From an uncultured Clostridium sp. (GTDB lineage Bacteria; Bacillota; Clostridia; TANB77; CAG-508): 5,127 nucleotides of DNA. The number at the start of each line of letters is the position of its first letter. The stretch's first letter is position 1. Position numbers and translations under genes: made by a program. This document shows positions 1 to 4,292 of this stretch, piece after piece. The notes beneath the pieces are model-generated. The model was given only the letters and a program-made list of their open reading frames with translations, was not told where the DNA came from and did no database searches. The stretch is from NCBI GenBank assembly GCA_947057875.1, contig CAMSEX010000095.1:1-5127 (forward strand). The letters run 5' to 3'.

Positions 1-46
1 TACACTATAACCTACACTCTTTCCCTACACGACGCTCTTCCGATCT
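1..46 (+). other. Illumina TruSeq dual-index adapter remnant (non-biological)
   Basis: Positions 14-46 match, base for base as I recall it, the 33-nt Illumina read-1 sequencing primer site ending in GACGCTCTTCCGATCT. It is preceded by TACAC (1-5), the end of the P5 flow-cell arm, and by an 8-base block TATAACCT (6-13) exactly where the i5 index sits. From memory, this differs by one base from the common D501 index TATAGCCT. The whole stretch is therefore library adapter that survived trimming. Genomic sequence begins at about 47. Any reading frame crossing this point is artificial downstream of it. Confidence 0.97.
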
Positions 47-800
47 TCAAATAATTTTTTGCGTTTTGTATGTTATCCATATTTTTCAATATATTTAATA
101 GTTCGATTAAGTTCTCTTTTACAATTAATTGCAATTTATCTAATATCTTAAAATGATTAACTGTTACATTTCCGACTTTTAGAGTATCTTTGTAATATAA
201 GCTATCTATCACATCTTCTAATATCGTTTTTTCTTCTTTTGCAAATTCATCTAATTTGCATTGTTTTTTTATTTTTTCAAGTTCATCATCACTTTTAGGA
301 TTGATAGACTCAGTCTTGATTATATTAGGTTTGATATTATTAGTATTGATTCCTCGTAAATTTTCCGATTCAAGAGTCGTAGAATTTACTGTTCCAGAAT
401 CGTAATTTTTACGATTCAAGAAACGGAGATTTTCTGATTCTGGAATTTCTTCATGTTGTATTTTCCCAACATATATTATATTAGGCTTTCCTAATCCTTG
501 TCTTTTTTCATTAACTAACTTTACATCTGACAATTGTTTAAAAGCTTTGGTAACTGTTTTATCCGATAAATTTAATTTTTCTTGTACTTCTTCTCGTGTA
601 AATATCAAATAAACTCTGTTTTCATTATCTACCCAATGATTTTTTTGAGATAGGGTTAATCTGTCTAGTAAAAAAGCATATAAAATTTTACTATCAGAGT
701 TCAAGTTATCTTTGTATTTCTCATTCGTAAATAATTCTTGAGGTATTTGATAATATTTGTTTTCTAAAATTTCATTAATTTTGTAAGGAATAAAATCCAT
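47..800 (-). CDS. repA: RepA_N-family replication initiator protein, 3' end missing
   Basis: Likely initiates replication of a plasmid or plasmid-like integrative element by binding repeats at its origin. Residues about 16-112 look like the RepA_N domain of Bacillota: YYQIP, ELFTNEKYK, SDSKILYAFLLDRL, NHWVDNENRVYLIFT, then a winged-helix region ending in RQGLGKPNIIYV. A polar linker (about 113-170) carries the hexapeptide ESENLR twice (121-126 and 144-149). The part from about 171 resembles the DUF6017-type C-terminal domain, running to AKNYL at residue 251. In the family this is followed by something like TALYNA and a short tail. Here the frame instead runs into the adapter and would add IGRASCRERV, which is not real protein. 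The ATG at 800-798 is preceded by GAAAGGAG with 10 nt spacing. The gene reads leftward from a probable promoter at 1004-1031 and an iteron array at 867-930. The family call is strong; the carrier (plasmid, ICE or prophage) cannot be told from this window. Confidence 0.9.
348..445. repeat. GATTC repeat cluster and palindrome inside repA (putative origin repeats)
   Basis: GATTC occurs on the plus strand at 348-352, 367-371, 413-417 and 436-440, and inverted at 397-401. The copies at 366-374 and 412-420 share the 9-mer CGATTCAAG, 46 bp apart. GAATCGTAA (397-405) and TTACGATTC (409-417) form a perfect 9-bp inverted repeat around a 3-nt centre. The cluster lies in the codons of the inter-domain linker. 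In studied RepA_N plasmids such as pSK41, the initiator binds repeats located in this central part of its own gene. That this is the origin here is inference; some of the repetition also comes from the duplicated ESENLR peptide. Confidence 0.5.
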
Positions 801-810
801 AGCAATAGTT

Positions 811-841
811 CTCCTTTCAGATTTTTTAATAATGCTGAAAG
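811..841 (-). promoter_or_regulatory. repA ribosome binding site inside an inverted repeat
   Basis: On the minus strand the repA Shine-Dalgarno GAAAGGAG (818 to 811) ends 10 nt before the ATG. The segment CTGAAAG (820 to 814) is perfectly complementary to CTTTCAG (841 to 835) across a 14-nt AT-rich loop. A 7-bp stem in the mRNA would pair the GAAAG half of the ribosome site. This could lower initiator synthesis, as expected for copy-number control, but it is a short stem and the role is inferred. Confidence 0.45.
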
Positions 842-866
842 TACTGAAATATCAAAGAAATTCGTT

Positions 867-930
867 TTGCGGAACATTGCGGAACAATTTTTTTAGACTT
901 AAAAATCTTTGCAGAACATTTTGCGGAACA
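867..930 (+). repeat. Iteron array upstream of repA (4 copies of TTGCGGAACA)
   Basis: Four direct 10-bp repeats: TTGCGGAACA at 867-876, 877-886 and 921-930, and TTGCAGAACA (one mismatch) at 909-918. They form two pairs. Starts are 10 and 12 bp apart within pairs and 42-44 bp apart between pairs, close to whole turns of B-DNA, so all copies face about the same side of the helix. They are the only GC-richer words in a very AT-rich leader. The array lies between the probable repA promoter and the repA start, fitting an initiator or repressor binding site and possibly an origin or autoregulatory operator. Which protein binds is not shown by the sequence. Confidence 0.75.
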
Positions 931-1003
931 AAATATTAGTATTTTTTAGAATTTTTAAGAATGTAAAAAAATAATACCATTTCCTAAAAACCTAGAAAAC
1001 AGT

Positions 1004-1031
1004 ATTATAAAAAGTTTTTGGCTGTTTTCAA
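1004..1031 (-). promoter_or_regulatory. Probable sigma-A promoter for repA
   Basis: Reading the minus strand: -35 TTGAAA (1031 to 1026, 5/6 to consensus), a 16-nt spacer, and -10 TATAAT (1009 to 1004, 6/6). Transcription would start near 997 and give a leader of about 200 nt carrying the iterons and the ribosome-site hairpin before repA. The -35 box lies in the left arm of the rightward terminator at 1018-1066. AT-rich DNA yields chance matches, but this is the best one I found upstream of repA. Confidence 0.5.
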
Positions 1032-1066
1032 ATTCTTACGAATTTTCTTGAAAATAGCCAATTTTT
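1018..1066 (+). terminator. Rho-independent terminator, rightward, at the junction
   Basis: TTGGCTGTTTTCAA (1018-1031) pairs with TTGAAAATAGCCAA (1048-1061) over 14 bp with a single G-U pair. An inner AATTC/GAATT stem (1031-1035 with 1040-1044) could add stability. A run of five T follows immediately (1062-1066). The orientation by the T-run is plus. No plus-strand gene is visible upstream of it, so it may insulate repA from, or belong to, a gene lost at the junction. The next base starts truncated hydrolase sequence. Confidence 0.7.
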
Positions 1067-1678
1067 GGTCATAATGACCATACAGGTGGTCTAAAATATT
1101 TGTTTGACTATTTAAATAATGAGAATATTTCATTGACTGCACATCCAAAATGCTTATATAAAAAAGTATGTGATAATAAAGATATTGGAATATTGATGAC
1201 AAAAGAAGAATTGGAAAAAGTTTGTCATTTAGAGTTAACAAAATCTCCATTAGAAATAACGAAAAATATAACATTTTTAGGGGAAATTCCACAAAGGAAT
1301 GATTTTGAAATAAGAGAGTTTATTGGAAAATGTGGGAAAAAAGATGAAATGATAGATGATGCTGTTTTGGATGATTCTGCGCTTGTATATAAAAGTGAAA
1401 AAGGTTTGTTTATTATAACAGGTTGTTCTCATAGTGGAATATGCAATATTATGGAGTATGCTAAAGAGATTTGCAAGGAAAATAAAATTTATGGAGCAAT
1501 TGGAGGATTTCATTTATTTGATGTAAATGATAGATTAATGAAAACAATTCAATATTTAAAAGAAAATTCAGTTGAATTGTTATATCCATGTCATTGTGTT
1601 TCATTGGAAGCTAAAATACAAATGGGAAAAAAGTTAAACATAAGAGAAGTAGGAGTGGGGGTAGAAATTAATATATAA
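1067..1678 (+). pseudogene. 5'-truncated MBL-fold metallo-hydrolase (COG1237-like)
   Basis: The open frame from 1067 reads GHNDHTGGLKYLFDYLNN, joining directly to family-typical sequence. This is the tail of the SHGHxDHTGGL metal-binding motif of the COG1237-like MBL family. The first histidine of the motif and the usual ~60-65 N-terminal residues are absent, and the frame hits a TAG at 1055-1057 in the terminator arm. The rest looks intact: ALVY, GLFIITGCSHSGICNI, IYGAIGGFHL, LYPCHC and a final VGVGVEI. A TTG at 1100 has AGGTGG 10 nt upstream, but those bases encode the conserved TGG of the motif, so a true start there is unlikely. The product would lack a complete metal site and is probably inactive. 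Members are annotated only as MBL-fold hydrolases; the substrate is unknown. It is followed by its own terminator at 1685-1715. It could be a real broken gene or a contig join. Confidence 0.85.
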
Positions 1679-1684
1679 GAGGAT

Positions 1685-1715
1685 GGAGCAATAAGATATT
1701 TCTTAGCTCCTTTTT
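1685..1715 (+). terminator. Rho-independent terminator after the truncated MBL gene
   Basis: GGAGC (1685-1689) pairs with GCTCC (1706-1710). After a 2-nt AA bulge, TAAGA (1692-1696) pairs with TCTTA (1701-1705), closing a TATT loop. TTTTT follows at 1711-1715. It starts 7 nt after the stop codon, so it ends the preceding gene's transcript and separates it from the downstream set. Confidence 0.85.
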
Positions 1716-1744
1716 GTATTTTAGAAAGTTTTAAAAATATATTA

Positions 1745-1773
1745 TTGTAAAGAATTAGATTTTATGATAAGAT
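1745..1773 (+). promoter_or_regulatory. Candidate promoter for the downstream hydrolase genes
   Basis: TTGTAA (1745-1750), 17-nt spacer, TAAGAT (1768-1773), with an extended -10 TG at 1765-1766. The predicted start near 1780 would leave only about 19 nt before the ATG at 1799. An alternative is TTGTAT (1714-1719), 18 nt, TATATT (1738-1743), directly after the terminator T-run. A promoter in this gap is expected because a terminator precedes it; which boxes are used is uncertain. Confidence 0.4.
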
Positions 1774-1780
1774 AAAAAAT

Positions 1781-1839
1781 GAAAGGTGGAATAGAGATAT
1801 GATGTTAAAAGAAAAGTATGAAAAGGGACAAAAGATTTT
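1781..1839 (+). other. Ribosome site and detached N-terminal codons of the NTF2-like gene
   Basis: A strong Shine-Dalgarno, GAAAGGTGG (1781-1789), lies 9 nt before ATG ATG at 1799-1804. That frame reads MMLKEKYEKGQKI and then goes out of frame with the NTF2-like protein, stopping at 1949-1951 after 50 codons. One extra base in the T-run at 1836-1839 would join it to the ATG at 1840 as ...KGQKIFMDSW, giving a 122-residue protein with a typical helical N-terminus. I read this as the original start of the next gene, separated by a one-base deletion or a sequence error. Confidence 0.6.
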
Positions 1840-2166
1840 ATGGATTCATGGAAAGATTTGGACTGGAAAAGAACTTTGGAATTGCTTGCAAAAGATGTTG
1901 CGTATTATGAAAATCCAATTGACAAGCCATGTAGTAATTTTGAAGAGGTAACAAATTTATGGAATGTGGTTGCTGATAATCAAAAAGATATTGAGTATCA
2001 GTTTGAAATTGTGGCTTTTAATGAGGAAACTTGTATTGTGAATTGGCAAATGACAAGAGTGATGACAAAAACAAATCAAAAACAAGAAATTGATGGTATT
2101 TTTCAAATTTCATTAGATGAAAATGGGTTATGCAAATTCTTTAAACAGTGGCGATTTACAAGATAG
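1840..2166 (+). CDS. NTF2/SnoaL-like small protein, probably frameshifted at its 5' end
   Basis: A 108-residue product resembling the nuclear transport factor 2/SnoaL-like fold, a cone-shaped alpha+beta barrel used by small isomerases, hydrolases and ligand-binding proteins. Visible features are the helix WKRTLELLAKDVAYYENP (about 9-26), the strand-rich IEYQFEIVAFNEETCIVNWQ (about 51-70) and the closing DGIFQISLDENG...KQWRF (about 85-106). This pattern is usual for polyketide-cyclase-like relatives, but no catalytic set can be assigned. The ATG at 1840 is the only in-frame start after a TGA at 1819-1821 and has only a poor AAGGGA ahead of it. The good ribosome site serves 1799 in another frame, so the 5' end is probably frameshifted. 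It lies 41 nt before the first intact MBL gene and likely shares its transcript. The fold call is moderate; function is unknown. Confidence 0.65.
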   Translation: MDSWKDLDWKRTLELLAKDVAYYENPIDKPCSNFEEVTNLWNVVADNQKDIEYQFEIVAFNEETCIVNWQMTRVMTKTNQKQEIDGIFQISLDENGLCKFFKQWRFTR

Positions 2167-2207
2167 GAAAAAGTATGAAAATTTATTATAAAGGAGAAGA
2201 GAATATT

Positions 2208-2864
2208 ATGAAAATTACAAAATTTCCACAAAGTTGTTTATTGGTTGAAACGAAAGGTAAAAAAATTCTAGTTGATCCGGGAAATTTAAAATATAAAGAG
2301 GAATATTTAAATGCTTGGAGTGAGGCAGAGATTATTTTAGTAACACACAAACACCCTGACCATTGTCATGCTGAAGTTTTAGAAAAGTTAAATAGCAAGA
2401 TTAAAATTTATTCAAGTGAGGAAGTGCAAAAAACGTATCCAAATTTGAAAATAAATGTCGTAAAAGAAGGTGATGAAATTGAATTAGACGATATTAAAAT
2501 TGAAGTAGTCCATGCGATACATGGCTATCAGCCATTGTTAAAAGGCGATAAAGAAATTCATGAAAATGTGGGGTATATTATTGATGATGGAAGCAATCGA
2601 TTGTATACAACAAGTGATACAATTTGCTTTAGGAATGATTACAAAGCAGATATTTTGTGCATTCCAGTAACAGGACATGGTTTGACAATGTCGGCTTTTG
2701 AGGCAGCTTTGTATAGCAAAGAAGTTGGCGCAGTTTTGACACTTCCAATTCACATGGATAATCCAGCATTTCCACCAGATTTGGAATACATCAAAGAAAT
2801 GTTTGAGAAATATGAGGCAGAATATGAAATTTTAGAAAACGAAGAAACGATAGAAGTGGAGTAA
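2208..2864 (+). CDS. MBL-fold metal-dependent hydrolase, UlaG-like (COG2220-type)
   Basis: A 218-residue soluble cytoplasmic protein of the MBL superfamily. MKITKFPQSCLLVETKGKKI followed by LVDPG is the family's opening double strand. The metal motif HxHxDH is complete: THKHPDH, with H47, H49, D51 and H52. Further likely ligands are D137 in TTSDT and H182 in LPIHMDNP. The short length and lack of a large insertion fit UlaG-like hydrolases, whose namesake opens L-ascorbate-6-phosphate lactone; the family is broad and no ula genes are present, so the substrate is not assigned. The start at 2208 has AAGGAG at 2191-2196 and gives the usual N-terminus. Upstream in-frame GTG 2148 and ATG 2175 would add unsupported residues, and the first overlaps the previous gene. 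Only 3 nt separate it from the next gene, so the two are almost surely co-transcribed. Confidence 0.85.
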   Translation: MKITKFPQSCLLVETKGKKILVDPGNLKYKEEYLNAWSEAEIILVTHKHPDHCHAEVLEKLNSKIKIYSSEEVQKTYPNLKINVVKEGDEIELDDIKIEVVHAIHGYQPLLKGDKEIHENVGYIIDDGSNRLYTTSDTICFRNDYKADILCIPVTGHGLTMSAFEAALYSKEVGAVLTLPIHMDNPAFPPDLEYIKEMFEKYEAEYEILENEETIEVE

Positions 2865-2867
2865 AAA

Positions 2868-3620
2868 ATGGCAAAAGACTTTATTCATTTTTTTGGTACA
2901 ACAGGAAATAAAGAAATATTTTTTAAGAAAATTCGTTCTGCTGGTGGATATTATTGCCACGTAGATGATACCAATATCATAATCGATCCGGGACCAAGTA
3001 CGTTTTATCAATATATTCACAAATATGGAGATAAAATAGATGGAATGATTTTGTCTCATATTCATATTGACCATTCTAATGATTTGAATATATTGGTCGA
3101 GTTTATGACAGATGGCGGAGAAACAAAAAGAGGAACTCTATTATTGCCCAAACAAGCCATAGAGGAAAAAGTATTGTTTCCGTATTTGAAGGACTTTCTT
3201 GAAAATTTAGAAGTGATACAGTCAAGTTCAAACTATAAAGTAAAAAACATAGAAATTACATCTTCCATAGAACATAGACATGGTGTAGAAAATTATGGGT
3301 TTATTGTAAAAACTAAAAATCATATGATTGGTTTTGTAACTGATACAGCTTTTTTTCCTGAACTTTTGACTTCTTACCAAAATTGTGAAATATTAATTAT
3401 GAATGTTCCATATTATATACAAGACAAGCCAAAACCGAGACATTTGGATATTGCAAATGTAGAGAAATTTATTCAAATAGTAAAACCTAGGAAGGTAATT
3501 TTAACACATTTTAATAGTAATATTCTAGAGCATAATCCTGATAAAATTGCTAAAAATTTAAGTGACAAATATAAAATTGATGTAATAGCAGCGCAGGATG
3601 ACATGGTTTTGGAGTTGTAA
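2868..3620 (+). CDS. MBL-fold metallo-hydrolase (RNase Z/PhnP-like branch)
   Basis: A 250-residue protein of a different MBL branch from its upstream neighbour. MHFFGTTG-like residues (5-13) and NIIIDPGPST (36-45) form the first strands. SHIHIDH gives the metal ligands H64, H66, D68 and H69. H138 in EHRHG, D159 in FVTDT and H214 in ILTHF complete a two-metal site, with the RHLDI signature (191-195) of this branch before the last helix. Relatives include RNase Z-like and PhnP-like phosphodiesterases, so a phosphodiester substrate is plausible but unproven. The length is normal and nothing is missing. The ribosome site (AGTGGAG) lies in the last codons of the upstream gene with a 3-nt gap, implying coupled translation. 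It is not a recent duplicate of that gene: outside the motifs the two share little. Confidence 0.83.
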   Translation: MAKDFIHFFGTTGNKEIFFKKIRSAGGYYCHVDDTNIIIDPGPSTFYQYIHKYGDKIDGMILSHIHIDHSNDLNILVEFMTDGGETKRGTLLLPKQAIEEKVLFPYLKDFLENLEVIQSSSNYKVKNIEITSSIEHRHGVENYGFIVKTKNHMIGFVTDTAFFPELLTSYQNCEILIMNVPYYIQDKPKPRHLDIANVEKFIQIVKPRKVILTHFNSNILEHNPDKIAKNLSDKYKIDVIAAQDDMVLEL

Positions 3621-3650
3621 AAAATAAAATTTTTTATGGGAGAGGGAAAA

Positions 3651-4202
3651 ATGAAAAATTATTTTATTGTGCATGGTTCATTTAGTAGTCCTTATTCCAA
3701 TTGGTTTGGATGGTTACATGATATTTTAGAAAGAGAAGGTAAACAGGTTTATGTACCAGATTTTCCGATTGGAGTTGGACTTCAAACTTACGAGAATTGG
3801 AGTAAATTGCTAAAATATTATTTAGACTTGGGATTAATCCATGAAAATACGATAATCATTGCACATAGCATCGCACCAGTGTTTGTGGCGAAATTTTTGG
3901 TGGAACATAAAATCAAAGTGAAAAAATTGATTTTTGTTTGCGGATTTAACAATTATTTTGGTATTAATGAGGAGTATGATGCAGTAAACCAAAGCATGTA
4001 TTTTGAAAATTTGGCAGAAGTAAAAAAATACGCGAACGAAATTATTTGTTTTTATTCTGACAATGACCCATATGTGAAGCAACAAGCAGAAAAATCTTTT
4101 GCTGATGCGATTGCAACTGAGCAAGTGTTTATGCCAAATGCAGGGCATATTAATCGTGAAGCTGGGTTTGATACATTAGAAGAAATTGTCGCTTATATAT
4201 AA
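3651..4202 (+). CDS. Alpha/beta serine hydrolase, RBBP9/YdeN family
   Basis: A 183-residue small alpha/beta hydrolase. The N-terminal strand NYFIVHGSFSSPYSNWFGWL, with the oxyanion-region HG, and VYVPDFP (33-39) are typical of RBBP9/YdeN proteins. The nucleophile is probably S73 in IIAHSIAP (the elbow reads AHSIA instead of the common GHSLG), the acid D139 in SDNDPYV, and the base H166 in NAGHIN, so the triad looks complete. The length matches the family (about 180-190). No signal peptide is visible, so it should act in the cytoplasm on small esters or similar; the natural substrate is unknown. I chose ATG 3651 because GGGAGAGGG (3638-3646) precedes it closely and the protein then starts on the first strand; ATG 3636 would place that ribosome site inside the gene. 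It lies 30 nt after the MBL gene, in the same apparent operon. Confidence 0.85.
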   Translation: MKNYFIVHGSFSSPYSNWFGWLHDILEREGKQVYVPDFPIGVGLQTYENWSKLLKYYLDLGLIHENTIIIAHSIAPVFVAKFLVEHKIKVKKLIFVCGFNNYFGINEEYDAVNQSMYFENLAEVKKYANEIICFYSDNDPYVKQQAEKSFADAIATEQVFMPNAGHINREAGFDTLEEIVAYI

Positions 4203-4223
4203 ACAAGTTATCTTTGATAATTC

Positions 4224-4264
4224 TATAATATGTAGGAGAGCGAAATTTTGTTTTGCAAAATTTC
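4224..4264 (+). promoter_or_regulatory. Perfect -10 box and leader hairpin before the phosphodiesterase gene
   Basis: TATAAT at 4224-4229 is a consensus -10, but no convincing -35 or extended -10 lies at the right distance. GAAATTTTG (4242-4250) and CAAAATTTC (4256-4264) form a perfect 9-bp inverted repeat with a TTTTG loop, inside the 90-nt gap. No T-run follows, so it is a poor terminator. It could be a weak internal terminator, an mRNA-stability hairpin, or a leader element of a second transcript starting near 4236. Confidence 0.35.
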
Positions 4265-4292
4265 TCACGTTTATTGATAAAGGAGAAATAGT

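Noticed and set aside
348..445. A CRISPR array or transposon end suggested by short repeats in repA.
   Set aside because: The repeats are 5-9 bp, irregularly spaced, inside a continuous coding frame, with no cas genes or transposase in the window.
1100..1102. TTG at 1100 with AGGTGG ten bases upstream as the true start of the MBL-like gene.
   Set aside because: The AGGTGG bases encode the conserved TGG of the metal motif, and family-like coding continues in frame upstream to 1067, so the gene is truncated rather than started here.
1005..1292. Minus-strand open frame opposite the truncated hydrolase, and similar minus-strand frames at 1277-1513, 2538-2753, 2832-3074, 3834-4148 and 4736-4933.
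   Set aside because: All lie antisense to well-supported genes, have low-complexity I/F/C/H-rich translations typical of reverse reading of AT-rich genes, and show no recognisable domain.
1830..1842. Programmed -1 ribosomal frameshift joining the two frames of the NTF2-like gene.
   Set aside because: The sequence GATTTTA is not an X XXY YYZ slippery heptamer and I see no strong stem just downstream. A one-base indel is simpler.
2148..2207. Earlier starts (GTG 2148 or ATG 2175) for the UlaG-like hydrolase.
   Set aside because: They lack good ribosome sites and add residues before the usual MKITKF opening. The AAGGAG at 2191-2196 clearly serves ATG 2208.
3636..3650. ATG 3636 as start of the serine hydrolase.
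   Set aside because: It would put the strong GGGAGAGGG ribosome site inside the gene and adds MGEGK before the normal first strand.
4242..4264. Rho-independent terminator after the serine hydrolase.
   Set aside because: The stem is AT-rich and followed by TCACGTTTATTG rather than a T-run, so it is reported only as a leader hairpin.
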